Positions 45,529-54,334 of a DNA stretch of 64,000 nucleotides are shown piece by piece. A program made the translations under genes and the position numbers. The stretch spans positions 1-64,000 of the forward strand of contig CAKONV010000002.1 in the NCBI GenBank assembly GCA_934098295.1, in the 5' to 3' direction. This DNA is from an uncultured Bacilli bacterium. Its GTDB lineage: Bacteria; Bacillota_I; Bacilli_A; ML615J-28; CAG-313. Within the stretch, counting starts at the first letter, position 1. Each line of letters opens with the position of its first letter. Below the pieces are notes generated by a model. The model was not told the origin of the DNA. It was given only the letters and a program-made list of their open reading frames with translations, and searched no databases.

Positions 45529-46233
45529 TTATTTTTTGGTAACGATAGTACCAATTTGTGGTTCTTTCATTATTTTTTTAATGTTACCACTAACATTCAT
45601 ATCAAAAACAATAGTATCAATATCATTATCTTGACACAAGCTAGCAGCAGTTAAATCCATTACTTGTAAGTGTTCATTTAACATTTGATCATAAGTTAAC
45701 TTTGTGTAACGCTTAGCATGTGGATTTTTTCTAGGATCACTATCATAAACACCATCAGTTCCATTTTTTGCCATTAAAATCTTTTTGGCACCAATTTGAG
45801 CAGCACGAAGAGCCGCACAAGAATCAGTTGAAAAATAAGGATTACCGGTACCACCAGCAAAAATAACAATATAACCTTTATCAAAATAATCTAAGCAATC
45901 ATTTCTTGTAAACAAACGTACAACGGATGGCATTGGAATTGCTGACAATGTTACAGCTTTTAAACCTACATTATTTAGGGCATTTTCTAAAGCCAATGAA
46001 TTCATAACAGTTCCAAGCATACCAATGTTATCAGCAAGACATCTTTCCATGTGATTACTTTCAGCATCGCGTCCACGCCACATATTTCCAGCACCAGTAA
46101 CAATGCCAATTTGAACACCAGATAATGCAAGTTCTTTTATTTCATTCGCTACTTCACTTACTTTTGAAGCATCGATACCAACACCATTTTCTGATAATGC
46201 TTGTCCACTGAGTTTTAATAAAACTCTCTCCAT
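45529..46233 (-). CDS. pyrH: UMP kinase
   Basis: This 234-residue bacterial-type uridylate kinase (amino acid kinase fold) makes UDP from UMP. Motifs are LLKLSGQALSENGVGID, VTGAGNMWRGRD, IGMLGTVMNSLALENAL, FAGGTGNPYFSTDSCAALRA and MAKNGTDGVYDSDPRKNP. It sits between tsf and frr in the conserved order. Confidence 0.98.
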   Translation of the reverse strand: MERVLLKLSGQALSENGVGIDASKVSEVANEIKELALSGVQIGIVTGAGNMWRGRDAESNHMERCLADNIGMLGTVMNSLALENALNNVGLKAVTLSAIPMPSVVRLFTRNDCLDYFDKGYIVIFAGGTGNPYFSTDSCAALRAAQIGAKKILMAKNGTDGVYDSDPRKNPHAKRYTKLTYDQMLNEHLQVMDLTAASLCQDNDIDTIVFDMNVSGNIKKIMKEPQIGTIVTKK

Positions 46234-46259
46234 TAAAAGTTCCTACCTTATGGAGTTAA

Positions 46260-47156
46260 TTATTTATTTTGAGCAGCAGCAGCTTGAGCAGCAACTTCAG
46301 CAGCAAAATCATCATGACGTTTTTCCATACCTTCACCAACTTCAAAACGTACATAATTTACAGCTGAACTGTTGTGTTGTTTTAGATATTCAGCAACAGT
46401 AATACTAGGATCTTTAACAAATGCTTGGTCTACTAAGCAAATTTCTTTTTTGAATTTGTTTAAACGACCCATAGCCATTTTTTCAATTATATTAGCAGGC
46501 TTCTTAGCGTTTGCTTCATCATTTGCAATTTCGTTTTTAATTACTTCAACTTCATGATCTAATACTTCTTGATCAATTTTTGAATCATCTAAATAGCGAG
46601 GAGCATACATTGCAATATGCATACAAATATCTTTAGCAAGAGCAGCATCGCTACCTTTAATTACAGATAATACAACAATTTTACCGCCATTGTGTTTATA
46701 AACGCCAAATACTTCATCATCTTGTTTTTCAACACGAACAACACGACGTAAACTAATTTTTTCACCAATAACAGCTGTAGCATTAACGATGATTGATTCA
46801 CCAGTTTCACCTTCATATGTTCCATTTAAAACACAGTTTTCACATTTAGCATCAACGGCAACACAAATTTTTCCGATTTTTGCAAGTAAATCTAAGAACT
46901 TTTGATTTTTAGCAACGAAGTCAGTTTCAGAATTTAATTCATATAAATAAGCAACATTACCATTAATAGCAACATCACATAAGCCTTCAGCAGCAATACG
47001 TGAAGCTTTCTTTTCAGCTTTGGCAATACCTTTTTCTCTTAGCCAGTCAACTGCTGCATCTAAAGAACCATTACATTCTGTAAGGGCCTTTTTACAGTCC
47101 ATCATACCAGCACCAGTTTTTTCTCTTAATTCTTTTACTAAAGCGGCAGTAATCAT
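46260..47156 (-). CDS. tsf: Elongation factor Ts
   Basis: This 298-residue EF-Tu nucleotide-exchange factor begins with a UBA-like domain (LVKELREKTGAGMMDCKKAL), followed by the core motif LNSETDFVAKN and HIAMYAPRYL. The end is Ala-rich. It follows rpsB by 16 bp, the usual pairing. Confidence 0.98.
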   Translation of the reverse strand: MITAALVKELREKTGAGMMDCKKALTECNGSLDAAVDWLREKGIAKAEKKASRIAAEGLCDVAINGNVAYLYELNSETDFVAKNQKFLDLLAKIGKICVAVDAKCENCVLNGTYEGETGESIIVNATAVIGEKISLRRVVRVEKQDDEVFGVYKHNGGKIVVLSVIKGSDAALAKDICMHIAMYAPRYLDDSKIDQEVLDHEVEVIKNEIANDEANAKKPANIIEKMAMGRLNKFKKEICLVDQAFVKDPSITVAEYLKQHNSSAVNYVRFEVGEGMEKRHDDFAAEVAAQAAAAQNK

Positions 47157-47172
47157 TTTTGTTTCTCCTTTA

Positions 47173-48069
47173 TTACTTATTTTCTTCGTTGTTTTCGCTT
47201 ACTTGTTCAACAACTTCTTTATTTGCAGCTTCTTTTACTTCTTCAGTAGCAGGAGCATTTTCTTCTTTTTTAGCTTGACGTGGTTGACGAGGACGACGAT
47301 CTTGACGAACTTGTTTAACAGGACGTTGAGCTTTTTCATCCTCAGCAGGTTTTTCTTCTTCTGGTAATACATAAGGTTCAACAGCTTCGCCATTACCTTC
47401 CATTACAGCATTAGCCATAACACCAACAATTAAACGAACAGCTCTTACACCATCGTCGTTTGCTGGAATAATATAATCAACATCATCAGGATCACAGTTA
47501 GTATCAACTAAGCCGAATACAGGAATATTTAATTTACGAGCTTCCATTACAGCATTGTGTTCAGTTTTTGGATCTACTACGAAAATTGCGCCAGGAAGTT
47601 CAGTCATTTCTTTGATACCACCAAAGAATGATTCTAATTTAACCATTTCCTTTTTAATTTGAATTACTTCTTTCTTAGGAAGAACATCAAATGTGCCATC
47701 TTTTTCCATTTCTTCATATTTATATAATTTTGCAATTGACTTTCTAATTGTCTTGAAGTTAGTCATTGTACCGCCTAACCATCTCTTATCAACATAGTAT
47801 TGGCCAGCACGTGTTGCTTCTTCTTTGATAATGTCTTGAATTTGTTTTCTAGTTCCTACGAATAATACTTTGCAGTTATTGTTACGTACAACTTCAACCA
47901 TTTTTGCATAAGATTCTTCAATTAAATCTGCAGTTTTTTGTAAATCAATGATGTAAACACCATTTCTTTCTCCAAAAATATACTCTTTCATTTTAGGGTT
48001 CCAACGGCGAGTATGATGACCGAAATGAACTCCAGCTTCTAGTAATTGCTTCATTGTAATTACAGCCAT
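47173..48069 (-). CDS. rpsB: 30S ribosomal protein S2
   Basis: This 298-residue protein starts MAVITMKQLLEAGVHFGHH. ATG 48069 is preferred over a TTG at 48084 that overlaps the GGAGG site. S2 motifs include RRWNPKMKEYIF, KRWLGGTMTNF and PGAIFVVDPKTEHNA. The last 60 residues are a low-complexity Lys/Arg/Gln/Glu tail, which explains the extra length relative to the usual 240-260. It is first gene of its operon, with a roughly 130-nt leader. Confidence 0.97.
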   Translation of the reverse strand: MAVITMKQLLEAGVHFGHHTRRWNPKMKEYIFGERNGVYIIDLQKTADLIEESYAKMVEVVRNNNCKVLFVGTRKQIQDIIKEEATRAGQYYVDKRWLGGTMTNFKTIRKSIAKLYKYEEMEKDGTFDVLPKKEVIQIKKEMVKLESFFGGIKEMTELPGAIFVVDPKTEHNAVMEARKLNIPVFGLVDTNCDPDDVDYIIPANDDGVRAVRLIVGVMANAVMEGNGEAVEPYVLPEEEKPAEDEKAQRPVKQVRQDRRPRQPRQAKKEENAPATEEVKEAANKEVVEQVSENNEENK

Positions 48070-48200
48070 ATTTTTTTCCTCCAATTTTATTTTGTTTTGG
48101 CCTCTAAGAAAGTCACAGTTAACCGCCTAAACGAAATCTTTTCTTATTTCCTTCGTTTTAAACATGACGACGCACTCATTTCTTATGTGTATTTTTTGCC
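48070..48200 (-). promoter_or_regulatory. rpsB leader, possible regulatory RNA
   Basis: The untranslated leader includes an AACGAA/TTCGTT hairpin around an A-rich loop and a GC-containing stretch (GTGCGTCGTCATG) unusual for this genome. Autoregulation by S2 would be typical, but I cannot match a named Rfam family by eye. Confidence 0.35.
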
Positions 48201-48206
48201 ATACTT

Positions 48207-48215
48207 ATTATACCA
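48207..48215 (-). promoter_or_regulatory. Extended -10 promoter of rpsB operon
   Basis: TGGTATAAT on the minus strand is an extended -10. No clear -35 box is seen 17 bp upstream. Confidence 0.55.
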
Positions 48216-48245
48216 AAAAGCTCATTATATTACCATTAATTTACG

Positions 48246-48716
48246 TTATTTTTTCTGCATGGTAACAAATGTTAAACCTTCATGCTCAACTTCAGTATCA
48301 ATTATTTCAAATCCACAACATTTATAAAAACTAACGTTATAGTCTTCTTGTAGAATTGTATCAACATACCAAGTCTTAACGCCTTTATTTTTTTTCATAA
48401 CAGCTTCTAAGACCATTTTACCCAAGCCTTGGTGTTGATATTCTTTTTTTAAATAGAATTGAGCTATTTTCATAATTTCTTTAGAATCAAGTTCAAAAAT
48501 GAAAAGTCCGCCCACAATTTCTTCGCTTTCAAAATCAACAATTTTGTAATATTGACCAAATTTATACTTCAAATTAAACTCCATTCGATGCAAACTCATA
48601 TGAATAGGGTTAGTTTCAAAGTCTCCATATTTTACTTCATATGGAAGAAAACATTCCTTTTGTAATGCTAATAATTCTTTAGCATCTTTTTGTAAAGCTC
48701 GTTCTAAATTAATCAT
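48246..48716 (-). CDS. GNAT-family N-acetyltransferase
   Basis: This 156-residue single-domain acetyltransferase has the GNAT core IVGGLFIFELD then IAQFYLKKEYQHQGLGKMVLEAV, where QHQGLGK is the acetyl-CoA P-loop (Q/RxxGxG/A). NVSFYKCCGFEI near the end is the usual GNAT closing segment. It overlaps the end of the recombinase gene by 8 bp. The substrate cannot be told. Confidence 0.85.
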   Translation of the reverse strand: MINLERALQKDAKELLALQKECFLPYEVKYGDFETNPIHMSLHRMEFNLKYKFGQYYKIVDFESEEIVGGLFIFELDSKEIMKIAQFYLKKEYQHQGLGKMVLEAVMKKNKGVKTWYVDTILQEDYNVSFYKCCGFEIIDTEVEHEGLTFVTMQKK

Positions 48717-49728
48717 TTTTATTTTTCTCCTCTCTTAATATTTTTTGTCTTGGATGATTTTCCATTGAACGTTTCAATTGTTCCGTTGATACATGAGTGT
48801 ATATTTGTGTAGTTGATAGGTTAGCATGACCTAGCATTTCTTGAACACTTCTTAAATCTGCTCCCCCATCTAGCAAGTGTGTAGCAAATGTGTGCCTTAT
48901 CATATGAGGATATACATGAATGGACTCCTTCGCTTCCTCCATTATGTTATCTAAAATAACTCTAACTCCTCTTGGTGTCAAAGCTCCTCCATTATGATTA
49001 ACAAATAGTACATCTGGCGATGCATTTTCATTTTTCAAAATTAATTCTGGCCTTGCAAGATATATATAATTTTCAATTGCCTCAATTGTTCTTTTACTCA
49101 TAGGAACATAACGTTCTTTACTTCCTTTACCAAAAACTTTTATCATGGAATTCGCATAATCTAAGTCTTTTTCTTTTAAATTGCATAATTCAGAAACCCG
49201 CAATCCCGATCCATATAATATTTCTAAAATAGCGTAATTTCTTTTACCAATAGCTGTAGACGTGTCGATGGAATTAAATATTTTTTCAATTTCTTCTTTA
49301 TATAAAAATCTTGGTAAAGTTTTTTCAACCTTAGGTGATTCAATCATTTCAAAAGGATTTTTTCCTACTTTATTTATGCTTAATAAGTATCTATAAAAGC
49401 TTTTTAAACTAGATATTTTTCTCGCAATACTTTTTTTCTTCAAGCCCATATTAAACATTCTTGCTACATAATTTCTTGAAGCACCAGTATCTTGAACACT
49501 AAGTAGGGAACCATATCCTTCAGCTTTTAGAAAATCATCAAATTCACTAATATCTTTTAAATAGCTATTTATTGTATAAACTGAATAATTTCTTTCAGAT
49601 GTCAAATATTGTTTATAACTGTCTAAAGCTTCAATCGATTTTTTTTCATAATCGGTTTTGTTATTAATCTTACTAATTGTAGTAACTTTTTTGTTTCCAC
49701 TAGGCCTTACCAATCTTTTTACTGCCAT
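48709..49728 (-). CDS. XerC/XerD-type tyrosine recombinase
   Basis: This 339-residue protein has a SAM-like N-terminal core-binding domain (about 35-120) and a catalytic domain with Arg177 (GSGLRVSEL), Lys201, His275 and Arg278 (PHMIRHTFATHLL), His301 (LGHANLST) and Tyr310 (QIYTHVS). All six catalytic residues are present. A basic N-terminal extension of about 28 residues is unusual for XerC/D. Context next to trmFO matches Bacillus xerC (codV), so chromosome dimer resolution is the likely role rather than phage integration. Confidence 0.92.
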   Translation of the reverse strand: MAVKRLVRPSGNKKVTTISKINNKTDYEKKSIEALDSYKQYLTSERNYSVYTINSYLKDISEFDDFLKAEGYGSLLSVQDTGASRNYVARMFNMGLKKKSIARKISSLKSFYRYLLSINKVGKNPFEMIESPKVEKTLPRFLYKEEIEKIFNSIDTSTAIGKRNYAILEILYGSGLRVSELCNLKEKDLDYANSMIKVFGKGSKERYVPMSKRTIEAIENYIYLARPELILKNENASPDVLFVNHNGGALTPRGVRVILDNIMEEAKESIHVYPHMIRHTFATHLLDGGADLRSVQEMLGHANLSTTQIYTHVSTEQLKRSMENHPRQKILREEKNKND

Positions 49729-49745
49729 AATAATCAGATCCTTTT

Positions 49746-51056
49746 TTAGATTTCTTCTACTATTTTGTCAATATTATCTAATGCCCTTTTAGCGTACATT
49801 TCTTTGCGTTCATGTTTTTTAACATTGCCTTCTAAAGGAGCAAAAATTCCAAAGTTAACATTCATGGGTTCAAAACTATCGACCCCTAAAGTTCCATTAT
49901 GATAATAGCTAATATAGTTTGCTAAAGAGCCAATTGCTGTTGTTGCATCTAAGTTTAATAGTGGTTTATTATCTAAAAATCTTGCCATATTAATACCAGC
50001 AATCAAACCACTTGCGGCACTTTCCACATATCCTTCAACGCCAGTCATTTGACCAGCAAAAAAGATATTACCATTTTTTCTTAACTGATAACCATTATTC
50101 AAAACTTTTGTAGAATTTATATATGTATTACGATGCATAACACCATATCTTACAATATTCGCTTTTTCAAGTCCCGGTATCAATTCTAATAGTTTTTTTT
50201 GTTCTCCCCATTTAAGATGTGTTTGAAAGCCAACAAGATTATACAAACTTTTAGCTTTATTATCTTGTCTTAGTTGAACAACAGCATATGGCCATCTTCC
50301 AGTTCTTGGATCATCTAAGCCAACAGGTTTCATAGGACCAAATAGGAGTGTTTGTTTTCCTCTCAATGCCATTTCTTCAATAGGCATGCATCCTTCGAAA
50401 ACTTTCATTTCAAAATCATGGGGTACAACTTTTTCAGCATGAACTAAAAAATCATAAAATTTGTTAAATTCTTCTTCATTCATTGGACAATTTATATAAG
50501 CAGCCTCACCTTTGTTATATCTAGATGCAATAAAACACTTAGACATGTCAATAGAATCAAAGGTAACAATTGGTGCTACAGCATCAAAAAAATACATATA
50601 ATCATATCCTACAAGTTCCGCAATTTTATCATGTAATTTGCTACTTGTAAGTGGACCCGAAGCAATGATAAGGGGGCCATCTAAAATATCCGTAACTTCT
50701 TCATGATGAATATGAATTAATTCATTATTTGTAAGTTCATTAGTTATATACTTTGAAAACAACTCTCTATCTACAGCTAAAGCCCCACCAGCTTCAACTC
50801 TCGTTTGGTCAGCTGCTCGAATTACAAGAGAATCTAAGCGTCTCATTTCTTCTTTCAACAGTCCAACTGCATTTGTAACCGCGGCTGCTCTTAAAGAATT
50901 ACTACATATTAGTTCCGCAAAATCACCCGTCTTATGAGCTTCAGTCATTTTGTTTGGACGCATTTCATATAAATCCACTTCATATCCTCTTTTGGCTAAT
51001 TGATAAGCTGCCTCACTACCCGCAAGACCTGCTCCAATAACTTTTACTGTTTTCAC
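49746..51056 (-). CDS. trmFO: tRNA m5U54 methyltransferase TrmFO (folate/FAD)
   Basis: This 436-residue flavoprotein methylates U54 of tRNA using methylene-tetrahydrofolate. It has a FAD dinucleotide fold VKVIGAGLAGSEAAYQLAK, then EMRPNKMTEAHKTGDFAELICSNSLR, VRADQT-like VIRAADQTRVEAGGALAVDRE, and GQMTGVEGYVESAASGLIAG. Start is the GTG at 51056, which has AAGGAG 7 nt ahead; the ATG at 51095 lies upstream of that site. It lies just before xerC, as in Bacillus. Confidence 0.95.
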   Translation of the reverse strand: MKTVKVIGAGLAGSEAAYQLAKRGYEVDLYEMRPNKMTEAHKTGDFAELICSNSLRAAAVTNAVGLLKEEMRRLDSLVIRAADQTRVEAGGALAVDRELFSKYITNELTNNELIHIHHEEVTDILDGPLIIASGPLTSSKLHDKIAELVGYDYMYFFDAVAPIVTFDSIDMSKCFIASRYNKGEAAYINCPMNEEEFNKFYDFLVHAEKVVPHDFEMKVFEGCMPIEEMALRGKQTLLFGPMKPVGLDDPRTGRWPYAVVQLRQDNKAKSLYNLVGFQTHLKWGEQKKLLELIPGLEKANIVRYGVMHRNTYINSTKVLNNGYQLRKNGNIFFAGQMTGVEGYVESAASGLIAGINMARFLDNKPLLNLDATTAIGSLANYISYYHNGTLGVDSFEPMNVNFGIFAPLEGNVKKHERKEMYAKRALDNIDKIVEEI

Positions 51057-51119
51057 TTTTTTTCTCCTTAATGCTTGATATTTTTTATTACACACTTTTT
51101 AAAGTATTTCTATAAAGAC

Positions 51120-51128
51120 ATTATACCA
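51120..51128 (-). promoter_or_regulatory. Extended -10 promoter of trmFO-xerC-GNAT
   Basis: TGGTATAAT on the minus strand is within TTTGTGGTATAATG. The -35 is weak. The same -10 block occurs before other units in this window. Confidence 0.55.
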
Positions 51129-51233
51129 CAAACTGATAAAAACAATGTTAATTTAAATCTTTTAAATTAAACTACTGTGAATATTATAGCTATTTTGTTT
51201 CTACATATTGTTATTTAGTTTTGTAGGAACCAA

Positions 51234-51277
51234 AAGGCTAAAAAAAGTTGATAGATTTAATCCATCAGCTTTTTTTA
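51234..51277 (-). terminator. LysM gene terminator
   Basis: AAAAAAAG(T/C)TGAT arms around ATTTAATC form a stem with few mismatches, followed by sequence containing TTTTTTT on the minus strand. Confidence 0.7.
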
Positions 51278-51284
51278 AGTGCAA

Positions 51285-51764
51285 TTATTTAATTGTTATT
51301 CTACTACCAGATTTAAACCACAGTGAAGAATTATCTCTTAAAAGTTCTATTGCAGACTTGCCTGTTTTTGATAAAATCGAGTCGACAGTATCTCCTCTTA
51401 ATACTGTATATGTATTACTTTTTGGTAACAAAATTTTTTGGCCTTTTACTAATTCTAAATTACCAAAATCATTATAAGTACCAATTAATACAGGATCAAC
51501 ATTTTCTTTTTCTGCTATCTTAACAATTGTATCGCCTTCTTCAACAATATATTCTTCCAAATTATATTTTTTTGTTTCTTCCCTTTTAGGAACTAAAATA
51601 ACTTGACCAGGATAAATTGTATTTGATGTAAGCATATTAATGTCAATCAAATCAGTTACTGTCGTGTTGAATTCTTTCGCAATAGCATAAAGCGAATCAC
51701 CTTTCTTAACTGTATATTCGCTATACTCTACTCGCATTCCAAAAACATTATCAAATTCATTCAT
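51285..51764 (-). CDS. Three-LysM protein without signal peptide
   Basis: This 159-residue protein consists of three LysM domains: YTVKKGDSLYAIAKEF (about 17-60), YIVEEGDTIVKIAEKE (about 68-111) and a weaker YTVLRGDTVDSILSKT (about 115-158). LysM binds GlcNAc-containing glycans such as peptidoglycan. The N-terminus MNEFDNVFGMRVEYSEY is charged, without a hydrophobic segment. The start is firmly set by a strong GGAGGAGG, so a signal peptide has not been missed. In Bacilli, signal-less LysM proteins include spore-coat SafA. Here the role is unknown. It follows the dnaI gene and ends at a terminator. Confidence 0.85.
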   Translation of the reverse strand: MNEFDNVFGMRVEYSEYTVKKGDSLYAIAKEFNTTVTDLIDINMLTSNTIYPGQVILVPKREETKKYNLEEYIVEEGDTIVKIAEKENVDPVLIGTYNDFGNLELVKGQKILLPKSNTYTVLRGDTVDSILSKTGKSAIELLRDNSSLWFKSGSRITIK

Positions 51765-51815
51765 TGTCTTTTCCTCCTCCCCAATTAATATATGAGAAAA
51801 AGGATAATTTTGTCA

Positions 51816-52688
51816 CTAATTTCGGTAATCAATATCTTTTAATTCTACTATATCCATTAAAACTTTGATGCGTTCTTCAATTCTTGAAGCACGAACTTCA
51901 TCAACATTTTTGGATGTTTCTGATAAATGTTCGTGAAGTAATTTATAATCTAGATTTGAGGTGACAAATGTTAAAGATTTTTTTACCATTCTTTCTTGAA
52001 GAATAGAACCTAATACTTCATCTCTAATATAAGGAGTAATCAATTCTCCTCCAAAATCATCTAGAAATAATACATCCGCATTTTTTAACTGATCAATAAT
52101 TTCTTCAATTCTTTCACCAGAACTTCCTAACAAACTTTTTATTTGACGTACTAAATCAGGAAAATAAGCGAAAGCTACTAAAAAACCATTTTCAGCATAT
52201 TTTTTAGCAAAACATGCCATAATATAGGATTTCCCTGAGCCATATGATCCATGTAAGTAGATGCCCTTAGGATTTTTATTACCTATATAATCTTTAAAGA
52301 TTTGACGCATTTTTTGATAAATTTCATTACGTGCAGGATTAGCATATAACGTTGTTGCATCCACATCTTCTAATGAACAAGCAACAGCCGCTAAATTAAC
52401 ATTCTTTTTAGCTTTGTCAGTAACTTTATTTAAGTATGAACAAGGTATATACTCGCTAACAAATGATGATCCATTGTAAGATAAAATAGGATTATAACCT
52501 ATTAAATCTTGTTTACATGTATCTAACCCTTTGCAGTTTAAACATTTCTTTTTGTTTATCAAATAGGCGTAAATATACAAATAATTTTCACTAAGAAGAT
52601 CAATAGTTAAATTTTCTTCTATCATTAATTTTTTTATAGTTTCATCATTAGTTATTTCTTTTAAAATTTTTTCTTTTTGAAAATTCAT
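51816..52688 (-). CDS. dnaI: Helicase loader DnaI
   Basis: This 290-residue AAA+ ATPase loads the replicative helicase at origins and restart sites. The N-terminal part has cysteines C49, C52, C58 and C83, matching the zinc-binding N-domain of DnaI. Walker A is GSYGSGKS (147-154), Walker B VLFLDDFGGE, and the end VRASRIEERIKVL carries the arginine-finger region. It follows dnaB as in Bacillus. Confidence 0.95.
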   Translation of the reverse strand: MNFQKEKILKEITNDETIKKLMIEENLTIDLLSENYLYIYAYLINKKKCLNCKGLDTCKQDLIGYNPILSYNGSSFVSEYIPCSYLNKVTDKAKKNVNLAAVACSLEDVDATTLYANPARNEIYQKMRQIFKDYIGNKNPKGIYLHGSYGSGKSYIMACFAKKYAENGFLVAFAYFPDLVRQIKSLLGSSGERIEEIIDQLKNADVLFLDDFGGELITPYIRDEVLGSILQERMVKKSLTFVTSNLDYKLLHEHLSETSKNVDEVRASRIEERIKVLMDIVELKDIDYRN

Positions 52689-52693
52689 TATTG

Positions 52694-53965
52694 TTACTCC
52701 TCGTTATTACTCTTAAAAAAATCGGCTAGGTCAACTAATTGTTGATTTTCATCTTCTTTTTTCGGTTGAACTTTTTCATTAGCTGTATAAGAATCATACC
52801 AACTAGGTTTACTGCGGACAATCTTATCTTTTGATTTAGAACTTGTTGGTCGATTACCATTTACATAAGCTAAAGCTTCTTCAGCATTAGTAATCTTAGC
52901 CCTTTTCCAAGTGTTTATTATCTTTAAAAAATAATTATAGGCTGGAATCTCACCATTTTTTTCATTTAAAACATAAAGAAGAGCAGTATTAATAACTCCT
53001 AAAGAAACATTAGTTTCTCTTAATAAGCGGTCAAACATATCAATTTCACCACTTGTTAATTCTGTTTGATATTTATGTTTTACTAAATCGTTAGGACTTG
53101 CTTGTTCTAAGAAATTTATAAGTTTATTATTACTTTTTATAACTTCTCTTTTTTGAACTAAATTAATACCTTCATGTCTATTGTCATATATTATTTTAAT
53201 ATTTTCTTTTAAGTCATTTAGGTCTAATTGTTTATCAAGATTTACACTTCTTACTACAGCATCTTTCATTTCTTCAACATTCAATTTATAAAGAAATGCA
53301 TATCGATAAATTAATTCTATAAAAGAGGTATCGTTTAGAACTTTCATGTCTAAAACATCCATGGCCTCCAACAATATTAAAAAATATTTCATATCAAAAT
53401 TATCATTTTTAATAGTTATGCCATTGTTAATGGTATCAACACCAAAGCTAGCGTAATTTTTTATATTTTTATCGTAATCTAATTCAAAAACTTCATCAAA
53501 TGATAAAGTAATATCCTTATATTTGCTGGGATCGAGTCTTCTTAACAATAAATTATAAGCTAAAGTAGTAACTTCATCATCACCAATTTTTATTGTTAAA
53601 ACTCTTACCAAATCTTCATTTTTAAAAAATTCATAAGGTGTTAAAACTTTTTTTAACACATATATATACGAATCATCTTTATAATAAGTTGAAAGAAGTC
53701 CTAAAGCTTCTAATTTTATTCTTTCTTCAACAAAGCTTTTAGGTTTTAAACCTATTGTTTTTAACAAAATATCATGTTTAAAAACTCTTGATTCTCTAGA
53801 ACCCAAATCTACCATTGAATATAAAGTTTGATAAATATTTAGAGCTTTATCACCAACAATGGGTTGATATAAAAGCATTAACGATTTTTGATCAAAATCC
53901 GTTAATGTATTATCAATCATGATGGCAAAACTTTTATTTTCAACCGTTAATAGTTTACTAGGCAT
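52694..53965 (-). CDS. dnaB: Replication initiation/membrane attachment protein DnaB
   Basis: This 423-residue protein is the Firmicute DnaB helicase co-loader (not the helicase). Two DnaB/DnaD-type helical regions are visible; the C-terminal one (about 310-380) contains EIPAYNYFLKIINTWKRAKITNAEEAL, close to the YxxxIxxxW signature. I choose ATG 53965, overlapping the preceding stop (ATGCCTAG), over the GTG at 53980. The adjacent dnaI supports the call. Confidence 0.92.
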   Translation of the reverse strand: MPSKLLTVENKSFAIMIDNTLTDFDQKSLMLLYQPIVGDKALNIYQTLYSMVDLGSRESRVFKHDILLKTIGLKPKSFVEERIKLEALGLLSTYYKDDSYIYVLKKVLTPYEFFKNEDLVRVLTIKIGDDEVTTLAYNLLLRRLDPSKYKDITLSFDEVFELDYDKNIKNYASFGVDTINNGITIKNDNFDMKYFLILLEAMDVLDMKVLNDTSFIELIYRYAFLYKLNVEEMKDAVVRSVNLDKQLDLNDLKENIKIIYDNRHEGINLVQKREVIKSNNKLINFLEQASPNDLVKHKYQTELTSGEIDMFDRLLRETNVSLGVINTALLYVLNEKNGEIPAYNYFLKIINTWKRAKITNAEEALAYVNGNRPTSSKSKDKIVRSKPSWYDSYTANEKVQPKKEDENQQLVDLADFFKSNNEE

Positions 53966-54332
53966 TGTTATACCCGCCACCTACTTGTTTTAATTGTAAA
54001 GTTCTATCTAAATATTCATAAAAACTTACTATTTGTTTTTTACCTTTGCCAAAAGCAATTATATAATTAGTATTTATTTTAAAATCAATGCTTGTTAATC
54101 GGTAATTAATACTAACGAAAGTGACAATAATTTCAGCATGTTTATCTGATAATAAAATTTCATGAAAGTTATCATCAATATTTAAACAGTCCATTCCCGT
54201 ACTTCTAGCGTAGGATAAAACCGCATCCTTACATGAATCATAATTATTACTGTAATAATGAGTAGTTAATTCACTAATTAAATTGGGATCTGCTGTTTCA
54301 AAATTGTTTGAAAAAATTCCTTTTAAACTCAT
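53958..54332 (-). CDS. Conserved-position small protein between coaE and dnaB
   Basis: The product is 124 residues, soluble, with no recognised domain or cysteine motif apart from two single Cys. It begins MSLKGIFSNNFETADPN and has a mixed alpha/beta character. It is tightly embedded (2 bp after the mutM::coaE gene, 8 bp overlap with dnaB). Bacillus has nrdR hereabouts, but this lacks NrdR's zinc ribbon and ATP-cone, so it is not NrdR. Confidence 0.6.
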   Translation of the reverse strand: MSLKGIFSNNFETADPNLISELTTHYYSNNYDSCKDAVLSYARSTGMDCLNIDDNFHEILLSDKHAEIIVTFVSINYRLTSIDFKINTNYIIAFGKGKKQIVSFYEYLDRTLQLKQVGGGYNNA

Positions 54333-54334
54333 TT

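Noticed and set aside
47020..47367. Plus-strand 115-residue ORF rich in Phe
   Set aside because: Antisense to tsf and the Lys/Glu-rich tail of rpsB; composition follows from the complement.
48709..49728. Tyrosine recombinase as phage or island integrase
   Set aside because: The neighbour trmFO matches the chromosomal xerC position of Bacillus; no attachment-site repeats or tRNA target seen.
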